28,033 nucleotides of DNA from Bacillota bacterium (GTDB taxonomy: Bacteria > Bacillota > Clostridia > Acetivibrionales > DTU013), in NCBI GenBank assembly GCA_023411715.1, contig JAEYOM010000019.1, forward strand, positions 1 to 28,033. The letters are read 5' to 3'. The notes under the pieces are model-generated. The model saw only the letters and a list, made by a program, of their open reading frames with translations, searched no databases and was not told where the DNA came from. A program made the translations under genes and the position numbers. Below, piece by piece: positions 1 through 6,910 of this stretch (position 1 is its first letter; every line of letters begins with the position of its first letter).

Positions 1-77
1 GTCTTTTTTCCGTTGCGGTATCCGTGTTGCACATAGTAGATGGGGTCTTTAGCCCGCTTGTCATAATAAAGTTTCAT
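1..77 (-). CDS. Transposase N-terminus (partial, IS1634/IS4-like), cut by window edge
   Basis: Reading leftward from an ATG at 77, the 25 visible residues begin MKLYYDKRAKDP and continue with a YYVQHGYRNGKK stretch. From memory this resembles the first residues of IS1634-type (IS4 superfamily DDE) transposases common in Clostridia, where the N-terminus precedes the catalytic core. The rest lies outside the window, so neither catalytic residues nor intactness can be judged. A TATAAT lies 8 nt upstream of the ATG, close enough that transcripts would be almost leaderless. The terminal inverted repeat should fall around 100-130 but cannot be confirmed without the other end. The family call is an inference from a short stretch. 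Confidence 0.55.
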   Translation of the reverse strand, partial: MKLYYDKRAKDPIYYVQHGYRNGKK

Positions 78-128
78 GAGGATATTATACCATAAACATA
101 CAACACATTTTTTACATAAATTTGACAT

Positions 129-153
129 AAAAAAACCGCTCACAGGGCGGCTT
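129..153 (-). terminator. Probable rho-independent terminator, leftward
   Basis: Read on the minus strand, a GC-rich stem (AGCCGC pairing with GCGGTT, including one G-U pair) encloses a 7-nt loop and is followed by a run of T. No leftward gene ends just to its right. It may belong to the end of the transposon and shield it from incoming transcription, or be a leftover of a lost gene. Confidence 0.45.
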
Positions 154-208
154 GCAAAGTCTTTGCCTTTTATTCAACTGTCGAAAACCCGTCTCTGATT
201 TTTTCTTA

Positions 209-237
209 TTGACAAATGCCCGAAATCGTACTAATAT
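209..237 (+). promoter_or_regulatory. Sigma-A type promoter of the metG T-box transcript
   Basis: A perfect TTGACA lies at 209-214, followed by a 17-nt spacer and TAATAT at 232-237. Transcription would start near 244, just upstream of the stem I region of the T-box leader. Confidence 0.7.
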
Positions 238-254
238 AAACAAAAACATACTGA

Positions 255-650
255 CCCATGGCTGTGAAGAGAAGAGTAAGCTGCAAGTTATCCATACAGA
301 GAGCTTCAAAGAAGGGATGACCGATATGACGGGCGATCCCCCTTGGCTGAGAAGAAGCTGGAAGCAAACGGCTGAATATGGTCTCGGAGCCTTCGCATCG
401 AACTGGTGTACCGGCGATCCGCTGAAATTGAGCGGGACAAATGACATACTGCTGCCTGAAGCCTTAAGACTGCGACGGATGCGCCCGATAAAGCGCCGGA
501 GAATAACGTGCATACTGGTCCTTTGCATAAACGGCTGCACAAGTTCTTTCTGAGGCTGCTGCCGTGAGGCATCGGCGAACCGGGGTGGTAACACGAAGAT
601 CACGCTCTCGTCCCCAGGATATACCTGGGAACGAGGGCTTTTTTATTTTT
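255..650 (+). ncRNA. T-box leader (tRNA-Met sensing) upstream of metG
   Basis: This untranslated leader senses uncharged tRNA and controls readthrough into metG. Stem I closes with GTGAAG (264-269) against CTTCGC (391-396). It carries AGTA at 275-278, then AGCTG (279-283) pairing with CGGCT (370-374), the conserved AGAGAGC stretch near 297-304, and GAAT followed by the specifier ATG at 378-380, matching methionine. The T-box proper lies at about 578-595 and contains GGGGTGGTAACACG. Its TGGT would pair with an ACCA tRNA end, fitting an A discriminator as in tRNA-Met. The terminator alternative is a 15-bp hairpin at 604-636 (loop ATATAC) followed by TTTTTT. The open reading frames that cross this region on both strands are not genes. 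Confidence 0.93.
604..645 (+). terminator. T-box-controlled intrinsic terminator
   Basis: The arms at 604-618 and 622-636 pair over 15 positions with a single mismatch and are followed by six T. The 5' arm includes CGTCCCC, which can instead pair with the GGGG of the T-box to make the antiterminator. This is the regulatory switch of the leader. Confidence 0.88.
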
Positions 651-681
651 GAAATGTCCATATACGTTGGATTACTGTGTA

Positions 682-737
682 AAGCTGCGCTGCTGCGGTG
701 CTCGTTTATAACATATAAACTGCGCTCCTCGCAGCTT
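682..737 (+). other. Nested hairpin in the metG leader downstream of the T-box terminator
   Basis: AAGCTGCG (682-689) is complementary to CGCAGCTT (730-737), and a perfect GTTTATA/TATAAAC hairpin (704-720) sits inside it. There is no T-run after it, so it is not an obvious terminator. It lies in the 160-nt stretch between the T-box terminator and metG that is otherwise empty. Confidence 0.45.
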
Positions 738-826
738 ACTTTCCTTGTACTCCTCGTATCCGGCCATTTCAACGGCACCTGAACTCAAGACTATGTTTCG
801 AGCTTATTATGAAGGAGAGTGTAACT

Positions 827-2638
827 ATGAACATACTCATCGGAAATGCGTGGCCGTATGCTAACGGATCGCTGCACATCGGCCACATAGCGGCGCTGCT
901 GCCTGGCGATATACTGGCAAGGTATTTCAGGGCAAAGGGGGATAACGTATTCTTTGTATCGGGGAGCGACTGCCACGGAACTCCGGTCACAATAAGAGCA
1001 AGGCAGGAAAACAGGACTCCGCGGGAGATCAGCGACAAGTATCACGAAGAGTTCTCAGAGTGCTTCCAAAAGCTTGGTTTTTCCTACGATTTCTACAGCA
1101 AGACCTCGAGTGAAGAGCATAAAAGCTTTGTGAGAGACTTCCACAAAAAACTGTACTCCGGCGGTTACGTATACGAGAAGACGATACAGCAATCCTATTG
1201 CGGCCACTGCGGGCAATTCCTCCCCGACCGTTTTGTAAGGGGCGTCTGCCCCAATTGCGGTTCGGCTGCGCGCGGCGACCAGTGCGAAGCCTGCGGAAAT
1301 GTACTGGAGCCCGAAAACCTGATAGATCCGGTATGCAGCATCTGTGGCGGACCACCCGAGCTAAGGCCGTCAACTCACCTGTTTCTGGCAGTGACGAAGC
1401 TGAAGGAGGCTTTGGACGATTATGTGGAGAGCCATCAGGACTGGCGCAAAAACGCGTATGAAATGTCAAAGCGCTACATCCGTGAGGGTTTGCGTGACAG
1501 GGCCCTGACCAGGGATCTGGACTGGGGCATCGACGCTCCGAAGGAGGGTTACGAAAACAAGAAGATATATATCTGGGCTGAAAATGTACTCGGCTATGTA
1601 TCCGACTGTTACCGGCTCTGCCAGGATAAAGGCCTGAATTTCCATGAATTCTGGAACAACAGCAGGCAGTACTATGTACACGGCAAGGACAATATACCGT
1701 TTCATACGATCATCCTGCCCTCACTGCTGCTTGGACGCACGGATGTGAAATTCCGCCTGCCCGATGAAATAATATCGAGCGAATATCTTACTCTTGAAGG
1801 CAAAAAGATATCCACGAGCGGAAATTGGGCAATCTGGGCGAAGGATCTGCTGCAGCGTTATGATCCCGACTCCGTACGCTACTTTCTCACAGCCAACGGT
1901 CCGGAACAGCGCGACACAGATTTCACATGGAATGAATTTATAAACAGCCATAACGGCGAGCTCCTGGGAGCATACGGAAATCTGGTGAACCGCAGTCTCG
2001 TATTCATTCAGAAGTTCTTTGAAGGCAGGGTGCCTGGCATTGCACAGGATTGTACAGAGGCAGCAGTATACTTGGACGATACCAGCCTCAAAGCAGCCGA
2101 ACCCGCAAACAATACCAAGACAGAAAAAAGCAGTGGTGAAGCTGAATCCGAAGCAGGTGGACCTGCATCCGACGCCACTCTGAAGGCAGACGGACCTGCA
2201 GCCGATGCCGTTCCCGATCCTGCCGGACTGTCTATGCTCGCAGTCGTGGACTCCCTGTACCCTACAGTCGGAAGCCTTATAGAACACGGAAGTTTCAGGG
2301 CGGCTCTCGATTCCATCTTCGCATTTGTCCGAAAAGCAAACAAATATTTTGACGAGGAACAGCCCTGGATTACTATTAAGAACGAGCCTGAAAAGTGCGC
2401 GACAACACTGAACACCTGCGTACAGATCATTGCCAACCTGTCGGTATTACTTGATCCGTTTCTGCCGTTTTCATCGGCAAAAATACGCAGGATATTCGGG
2501 CTCGAAAATCCCGGATGGTCCCCGGTCCGTATACCGGCAGGCCTGCAGCTGGGCCCGGTCGATATATTGTTTGAAAGGATAGATAAAAAAGTGATACAGG
2601 AAGAACAACAGCGTCTGAAGGAAAGCTGCGGGGTCTGA
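827..2638 (+). CDS. metG: Methionyl-tRNA synthetase
   Basis: Class I synthetase charging tRNA-Met with methionine in the cytoplasm. I chose the ATG at 827 (603 aa) because GAAGGAGAG at 811-819 sits 7 nt before it; the ATG at 809 would overlap that site. The HIGH motif is seen exactly at residues 17-20. Four CxxC pairs (CGHC from C125, CPNC, CEAC, CSIC to about 175) form the double zinc knuckle of the E. coli-like MetRS class. The signature loop reads KISTS (327-331) in place of KMSKS, a known variant. The anticodon-binding helical domain (about 380-560) is interrupted by a low-complexity Ala/Glu/Asp/Gly-rich segment at about 420-470. No C-terminal EMAPII-like tRNA-binding domain is present. 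Expression should rise when tRNA-Met is uncharged, through the T-box leader. Confidence 0.95.
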   Translation: MNILIGNAWPYANGSLHIGHIAALLPGDILARYFRAKGDNVFFVSGSDCHGTPVTIRARQENRTPREISDKYHEEFSECFQKLGFSYDFYSKTSSEEHKSFVRDFHKKLYSGGYVYEKTIQQSYCGHCGQFLPDRFVRGVCPNCGSAARGDQCEACGNVLEPENLIDPVCSICGGPPELRPSTHLFLAVTKLKEALDDYVESHQDWRKNAYEMSKRYIREGLRDRALTRDLDWGIDAPKEGYENKKIYIWAENVLGYVSDCYRLCQDKGLNFHEFWNNSRQYYVHGKDNIPFHTIILPSLLLGRTDVKFRLPDEIISSEYLTLEGKKISTSGNWAIWAKDLLQRYDPDSVRYFLTANGPEQRDTDFTWNEFINSHNGELLGAYGNLVNRSLVFIQKFFEGRVPGIAQDCTEAAVYLDDTSLKAAEPANNTKTEKSSGEAESEAGGPASDATLKADGPAADAVPDPAGLSMLAVVDSLYPTVGSLIEHGSFRAALDSIFAFVRKANKYFDEEQPWITIKNEPEKCATTLNTCVQIIANLSVLLDPFLPFSSAKIRRIFGLENPGWSPVRIPAGLQLGPVDILFERIDKKVIQEEQQRLKESCGV

Positions 2639-2713
2639 TCAGGCGGCTTAAAGGAAAGCCATAGGTCCTGATCAGGCGGCTTAAAGGAAAGCCATAGGTC
2701 CTGATCAAGCGGC
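2635..2713. repeat. 33-nt tandem repeat with nested palindromes between convergent genes
   Basis: Two exact 33-nt units (2635-2667 and 2668-2700) are followed by a partial third copy from 2701. Each unit begins CTGATCAGGCGGCTT. Within a unit, TGATCAGG pairs with CCTGATCA of the next copy and GGCTT pairs with AAGCC inside it, so each copy folds as a hairpin within a hairpin. The array overlaps the metG stop codon on the left and the stop codon of the leftward DUF3788 gene on the right. Confidence 0.9.
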
Positions 2714-3148
2714 TTTCGGCGGCAGCTTGACTGCGATCATGTTTTTATAGTCGCGTATGCCGGCCTCATCGCTTATCCTGAACATCATCCATTTGCCCAT
2801 TTTCATAAAATCGCCGGCATTCCTGTAAAGCTCTGCGGTTTCAGGGCTCAGCATCGGCAATATCGCTTCCATTAAGGGATCGAGTTTGTAGCTGAAAACA
2901 ATGAAAACGGAAAAAGAATTTTTTTCAGGATATAAAGTGCCGAAAGACTGCCCGCTTTTCTGGAACTTTACATTCCAGCCGGGTTTTCCCGTGCAAACGC
3001 TGTATGAGAGCTTGGGCTGCGCCTTATATGACGCTTTCATGTAATCCATCAGAGAAGCCCACAGGCGTCCCGCCTCGCCGCCTATGTAATCCGTCATATC
3101 CTTCACCGAAGGCTGACGTTCCTGGGGAAAGAGTTCATGCCATTCCAT
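2705..3148 (-). CDS. DUF3788 family protein
   Basis: A 147-residue soluble protein without signal peptide or membrane segment. Its overall pattern (short acidic N-terminus, KLSYSVCTGKPGWNVKF core, then GTLYPEKNSFSVFIVFS) matches my recollection of DUF3788, a small family of unknown biochemical role that resembles proteins with a DUF1801/YdhG-like fold. AAAGGTG lies 8 nt before the ATG at 3148. The C-terminal end runs into the tandem repeat region, and the stop codon sits inside the partial third repeat copy. It points leftward, convergent with metG, about 100 bp after the ASCH-domain gene. It may be read as the last gene of that cluster, though the gap allows its own promoter. No catalytic residues can be assigned. 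Confidence 0.75.
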   Translation of the reverse strand: MEWHELFPQERQPSVKDMTDYIGGEAGRLWASLMDYMKASYKAQPKLSYSVCTGKPGWNVKFQKSGQSFGTLYPEKNSFSVFIVFSYKLDPLMEAILPMLSPETAELYRNAGDFMKMGKWMMFRISDEAGIRDYKNMIAVKLPPKAA

Positions 3149-3247
3149 ACTTTTTACACCTTTCGATAATCATATTCTGATAATAATTTAGCATGAGTAA
3201 TCAGACAGCTATATGTCATATTCAGAAAATATTTTTGATTCCTGATT

Positions 3248-3646
3248 TCAGCCTATTCCGGTCCTTACGTCGATTTTAGGCGATTTTAAATCGATTTTAG
3301 CGATGTTTATCTTTTTGATTCCTATACCCAGCACACCGTATCTCTTTTCCTGTTCATGAGTATAGATGGCGAAGGTCTCCTCAAGTAACCTTTCCATCGA
3401 ATAGCCCTCGCACCCGAAAGCTTCGAAAGGCAGGCTTCCATAAAGTTCCTTGAACGTTTTGCGAGGATACAGCTCTTCTACCTCTACTCTTAGCAGTTCT
3501 TTCTCTTCTGGCAGCTTCCGGAAGGTTATTATATCCCCAACTCCGATTTTTCTTCGTTTCTCATCATTAAGACGTATCTCGACGGTTTTCGCACCGCTGC
3601 GTATCAATTCGAACGATCCGGGCAACAGTCTCATTTCATGATTCAT
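3248..3646 (-). CDS. ASCH domain protein
   Basis: A 132-residue protein whose first 110 residues fit the ASCH fold, a PUA-like beta-barrel thought to bind RNA or modified nucleotides. The typical opening is visible (MRLLPGSFELIRSGAKTVEIRLND), followed by KIGVGDIITF and a Y-x-R-K-T-F-x-E-L-Y segment. Near the end VLGIGIKKI is the usual last strand of the domain. The final 20 residues are a Lys/Asp-rich tail. The start overlaps the stop of the upstream flavoprotein gene in an ATGA arrangement (3643-3646), so the two are probably translated together. The substrate is unknown. Confidence 0.82.
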   Translation of the reverse strand: MNHEMRLLPGSFELIRSGAKTVEIRLNDEKRRKIGVGDIITFRKLPEEKELLRVEVEELYPRKTFKELYGSLPFEAFGCEGYSMERLLEETFAIYTHEQEKRYGVLGIGIKKINIAKIDLKSPKIDVRTGIG

Positions 3647-4743
3647 ATGCCTGTACCCCGTTTGTCTGTTATTCCGCCATCTACGATATCAATACTCAGC
3701 AGCCCCGATTTCATAGCAAGCCTCCGAAGTTTCTTATTATACATGGCAGGGGATTTTAGGTTCTTCAGCATTATATTCCGGACCAGAGGGGCGAGGTTCT
3801 TCTCATAGCGTTCCTGGTATCCGTCGATGCCTTGTTCCAAAGCACCGGCGAGTGCCAGCGAACTCTTGAACGCATAACTCATGCCCTCGGCGGAGCTCGG
3901 ACTTATAAATCCCGCAGCCTCGCCCGCCAGTGCGACTCTTTTTCTTCCAATGCATATATGGCTGCGTTTTACGGGCCGATACAGGTAAGCGCCGTTCCTC
4001 TTCAGGCTTTTGCTGAAATCATATCCGTATCGGGACAGTTTGTTTTTCAATGTTTCGAACTTATTGCTGGCGTCCTTTCCCGGATTTAAAGCTGAACCGA
4101 GAATTATCATATTTTCCTTAGGTATTGTCCATGAGTAGAAATCCGTTGTTTCGCCGTCAAATATCGCGCCGTAATAATTTTGGACCTTCCGGGCTTCGAA
4201 CCACTCCTGAATGGATATGTACAGCCTTGGAGCTTCAGCTTCCGGAAACCCCTGCCTCCTGACTTTTGAAAATGCGCCGTCAGCGCCTGCAAGAAGCCTG
4301 GCTTTCTCTGCGTATTCCTTACCGTCGCGGCTGAACTTTATGATAACACAGTCCTCTTTTTCCTCGAAAGTATTGAAAACGCACCCGTCAATTACATTTA
4401 CCGACGGCGGGATGATCGATCCGAGCCATTTATCGAATTCGTTTCTGTTTATATTGATGTAGTAACGCTGGTAGTAACGTTCGATCGAGTTGGTCATATC
4501 GATGGTACGCACAGCGAACATCTGCGGGCTGAGCAGTACAGTTTTTGGTATGCCGAGGCCAAACCGCGCCATCATCCTCTGCGCGTCCGGATCCAGCAAC
4601 CCTCCGCAGCATTTCTCGCTTGCGAAAGGCATATCGGGAATAAAAGAACGTTTTTCGAGAACCAGCACCTTATAACCGTTTCCAACGAGCCTCGCCAGCG
4701 TAGCTCCTGCAGGCCCGCCTCCAACTATTGCGATATCGTACAT
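3643..4743 (-). CDS. Geranylgeranyl reductase-family FAD-dependent oxidoreductase
   Basis: A 366-residue flavoprotein of the p-hydroxybenzoate hydroxylase fold. A Rossmann FAD motif (GGGPAGATLA) opens the protein, an EK pair that binds the ribose follows at about residues 30-31, and CCGG around residues 45-48 corresponds to the Cys-containing segment seen in geranylgeranyl reductases. The middle GADGAFSKVRR matches the DG motif, and LAGEAAGFISPSSAEGMSYA near residue 275-295 matches the second FAD-binding (GD) motif with E in place of D. SWTIPK corresponds to the family's PxxYxWxFPK region. Relatives reduce isoprenoid double bonds or act on unknown substrates in Clostridia. AGGTG lies 7 nt before the start. 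It overlaps the ASCH gene and follows the HAD gene by 46 nt. The substrate is not predictable. Confidence 0.8.
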   Translation of the reverse strand: MYDIAIVGGGPAGATLARLVGNGYKVLVLEKRSFIPDMPFASEKCCGGLLDPDAQRMMARFGLGIPKTVLLSPQMFAVRTIDMTNSIERYYQRYYININRNEFDKWLGSIIPPSVNVIDGCVFNTFEEKEDCVIIKFSRDGKEYAEKARLLAGADGAFSKVRRQGFPEAEAPRLYISIQEWFEARKVQNYYGAIFDGETTDFYSWTIPKENMIILGSALNPGKDASNKFETLKNKLSRYGYDFSKSLKRNGAYLYRPVKRSHICIGRKRVALAGEAAGFISPSSAEGMSYAFKSSLALAGALEQGIDGYQERYEKNLAPLVRNIMLKNLKSPAMYNKKLRRLAMKSGLLSIDIVDGGITDKRGTGI

Positions 4744-4789
4744 TCAACTGCACCTGTCCCTGTATTTCATTTGGAAAACCCGACCTCTT

Positions 4790-5431
4790 TTACAAATATC
4801 CTTCCAACTCTTCAAGCGAACCTATCAAAGGCACGCCCAGCCCGGACAAGCGCTCCCCGGACTGATGCCCGCAAGTTAGCAGGATACAGTCACAGCCCAA
4901 TTCGGCAGCCGTTTCAAAGTCATGGCGCGTATCGCCTATCAACAGAGCTTCTTCCCTACTAATCCCGCTCTTTTCAAGCCATTCCCTGCCGGTTTCAATC
5001 TTGCTTGCCGCATGGCAGTTATCCAAACCCAGCAGATCATCAAAATATCCAAGGACTCCGTAATGCTCGACCTGTCTGACAAGATCCTCTTTCTGCGAGG
5101 CTGAAAGTATGACCTGTCGGATGCCCCGGGCCCTAACGTGGTTCAGCACCGGAATGCAGCCCTCTCTCAAAGAGGCGCGCAGGCTTTCTTCGCGGTATTC
5201 GCCGATAAATTCGAAGGATATCCGTTCAAAGGGCTCGGCTGTAAAATCGAATCCAAGCTGTTCATAATAATCCCTGACCGGGAAACCGAATATCTCCCTG
5301 TACCTTTCCCCGTCCAGTTCCGGCAGACCCCGGCGTCCCAGCACACGGTTCATAACATTTATGCAAACGCCCATATCGTCGAGCAATGTACCGTTCCAAT
5401 CCCATATGACACAATTGTATCCGGATGACAT
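4790..5431 (-). CDS. HAD-superfamily hydrolase (subfamily IA, phosphoglycolate phosphatase-like)
   Basis: A 213-residue cytoplasmic hydrolase with the four HAD motifs: motif I DWNGTLLDD (nucleophile D11), motif II LSAS (about residue 109), a Lys in ASKIETG (motif III) and GDTRHDFETA (motif IV). A helical cap lies between motifs I and II (about 18-85). Motif I is DxN rather than the usual DxD, so the residue that normally acts as acid/base is Asn13. DWNGT variants are familiar among Clostridial members, but the change could lower phosphatase activity. Its ATG overlaps the stop of the HD gene by one base (TAATG), implying coupled translation. The substrate is unknown; a small phosphorylated metabolite is likely. 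Confidence 0.85.
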   Translation of the reverse strand: MSSGYNCVIWDWNGTLLDDMGVCINVMNRVLGRRGLPELDGERYREIFGFPVRDYYEQLGFDFTAEPFERISFEFIGEYREESLRASLREGCIPVLNHVRARGIRQVILSASQKEDLVRQVEHYGVLGYFDDLLGLDNCHAASKIETGREWLEKSGISREEALLIGDTRHDFETAAELGCDCILLTCGHQSGERLSGLGVPLIGSLEELEGYL

Positions 5432-6036
5432 TATTCACCCTGCCCGTCTTCATAAAAATAATGCTTCGAGGCCGCATCCTCTATTCTCTTCCTGACGAAA
5501 TCCGCAATTAATTCCGGAGTGTCTTCGAAAACCATCCTGTTACGCTTCATCACCATCTCTTTTGTGACCTTGTGCTGCTTCCACATCTTCCCCTTCGATT
5601 CCGAATTCATCAGCAGAGGCTGTATCCGGTCCACAGCCGCGGCAAATATGGCTTCGTCGGTATCCATCCTTTCGAACTCATCCCACAGTCCCCTGTATTC
5701 CGCCGCCTGATCCTGGGGCAGCAGCGCAAATAACTTATCCGCAGCCGCCTGCTCACGTTCATCCTTGTCCAGATAACCCTGTTCGTCGTAGGCGAACGTA
5801 TCGCCCGCGTATATTTCAACCAGGTCATGTATCAGTACCATTTTGACGGTTTTCAGAATATCGGCGCCTTTGAAATATTCGGAGAGGATGACGACCATCA
5901 TGGCCAGGTGCCAGGAGTGTTCCGAATCGTTTTCGCGCCGTGAACCGTCCGTAAGGTAATTTTGGCGCATCACGAATTTTACCTTGTCTATCTCAATAAT
6001 GAACTGCATCTGCTTTTCCAGCCTGTCAAGATTCAT
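5431..6036 (-). CDS. HD-domain phosphohydrolase (YfbR/HDDC2-like)
   Basis: A 201-residue protein of the HD superfamily. The metal-binding set is visible: His in SEHSWHLAM (about residues 38-43), HD in VLIHDLVEIYAGD (about 69-70) and Asp in AAVDRIQPLL (about 137). The EIYAGDTFAYD stretch after the HD pair is typical of the 5'-deoxynucleotidase YfbR/HDDC2 group, which removes phosphate from deoxynucleoside monophosphates. The activity is inferred from family membership. GGGAG lies 7 nt before the start at 6036. It is the first gene of a leftward set: its stop overlaps the start of the HAD gene, then the flavoprotein and ASCH genes follow with little or no spacing. Confidence 0.85.
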   Translation of the reverse strand: MNLDRLEKQMQFIIEIDKVKFVMRQNYLTDGSRRENDSEHSWHLAMMVVILSEYFKGADILKTVKMVLIHDLVEIYAGDTFAYDEQGYLDKDEREQAAADKLFALLPQDQAAEYRGLWDEFERMDTDEAIFAAAVDRIQPLLMNSESKGKMWKQHKVTKEMVMKRNRMVFEDTPELIADFVRKRIEDAASKHYFYEDGQGE

Positions 6037-6118
6037 ATGTTTGCTCCCTTATGCTAACTTGTTTAGGATGGACAAGTTTCATATCCACTTATCCCCATGT
6101 ACCTTGTATCCTGTTTTC

Positions 6119-6766
6119 TTATCTACCGCCCGGTTTACTGATCCCCGTCTTGCCCGGCTTTATATCCGGCTTACTGCCGGTTTTTCCGCCCGTCCTGCCG
6201 CCCGGCTTGCCCCCGCCGTAGCTTGCGCTTCTTCTCTCGGCCTCGAAAACGAAATATCCTCCAGCCTCGTGTACTTTCACACCTCCGAAGACCGACGTGA
6301 TTTTATTTCTGTACCAGTCCCTGCGCTTTGTGACCATCAGCAGCCTGCCGCCTATTTTCAGGCGGTTGAAGCTCTTTTCAATGAACTTTTTGGCGACCGA
6401 GAAATCGGTATGATACGGAGGGTTTGACAATATCAGGTCGAATCCGGCTTCGTCCAGGGCTTCCAGGCCATCGCTTCTGAGCACGTGAACATCACCTACA
6501 CCGTTTAGCTCCGCATTTCTGGCGGAGCACGCGACTGCTTCCTCATCCACGTCTACCATATATACGTTGGACGGGTCGGTAAATTTAGCTGCAAGAATTC
6601 CGACCACGCCATAGCCGCATCCGAGGTCGAGAATCTTCTGCCCACCGGAGAACTCTACAAAAGACAGCATTACCAGCGTTCCGGCGTCGATCTGCCTCGG
6701 CGAGAAAAGCTGCTGAGTTGTTTCAAATTCAAGGTCTATCCCTTTAATGCTTGCCTTGATTGACAT
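6119..6766 (-). CDS. Class I SAM-dependent methyltransferase, RsmC/small-domain type
   Basis: The protein has the SAM-binding motif I LDLGCGYGVVGI (about residues 46-57), an acidic motif II (VDVDEEAV) and the catalytic NPPYH motif typical of N-methyltransferases that act on guanine or adenine in nucleic acids or on protein glutamine. The domain order fits the methyltransferase small domain of RsmC-like 16S rRNA enzymes, without their duplicated N-terminal half. The start is set at the ATG at 6766 because GAGG sits 5 nt before it; a TTG at 6784 has no such site. After about residue 183 there is a low-complexity Gly/Lys/Pro/Arg tail (GGGKPGGRTGGKTGSKP and onward) that may contact RNA. A strong extended -10 promoter lies at 6822-6830. 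Confidence 0.85.
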   Translation of the reverse strand: MSIKASIKGIDLEFETTQQLFSPRQIDAGTLVMLSFVEFSGGQKILDLGCGYGVVGILAAKFTDPSNVYMVDVDEEAVACSARNAELNGVGDVHVLRSDGLEALDEAGFDLILSNPPYHTDFSVAKKFIEKSFNRLKIGGRLLMVTKRRDWYRNKITSVFGGVKVHEAGGYFVFEAERRSASYGGGKPGGRTGGKTGSKPDIKPGKTGISKPGGR

Positions 6767-6803
6767 AGTATCCTCAATTTCCAAATAGCAGTATCTGCTA
6801 ATA

Positions 6804-6832
6804 CTTTCCGCGTTGAAATATATTATAACATA
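6804..6832. repeat. Direct repeat, left copy bounding the AT-rich island
   Basis: Matches 8154-8182 at 26 of 29 positions, including 19 consecutive identical bases (6814-6832). The two copies flank the orphan gene and the transposon remnants. Confidence 0.8.
6822..6830 (-). promoter_or_regulatory. Extended -10 promoter of the methyltransferase gene
   Basis: Read leftward, TGTTATAAT is a perfect extended -10 element (TGnTATAAT) about 55 nt upstream of the ATG at 6766. No good -35 is seen, as is common for extended -10 promoters. The same element occurs in the second repeat copy at 8172-8180. Confidence 0.6.
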
Positions 6833-6876
6833 ATAAAAACAAAATAAGCCGCATGTAAGAAGGACCCTTGAAAATC

Positions 6877-6904
6877 AAAAAACGGCTCCTTTTAGGAAGC
6901 CCGA
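6877..6904 (-). terminator. Rho-independent terminator after the orphan gene
   Basis: On the minus strand GGCTTCCT and AGGAGCC form a stem (one bulged T) around an AAA loop, followed by GTTTTTTG. It lies just after the stop codon of the leftward gene ending at 6911. Confidence 0.7.
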
Positions 6905-6910
6905 TTTAAA

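Noticed and set aside
112..603. Leftward and rightward reading frames of 88-163 codons across the metG leader (for example 152-553 forward)
   Set aside because: They cover the T-box RNA, whose conserved motifs and pairings explain the sequence; the frames have no ribosome binding sites or protein-like patterns.
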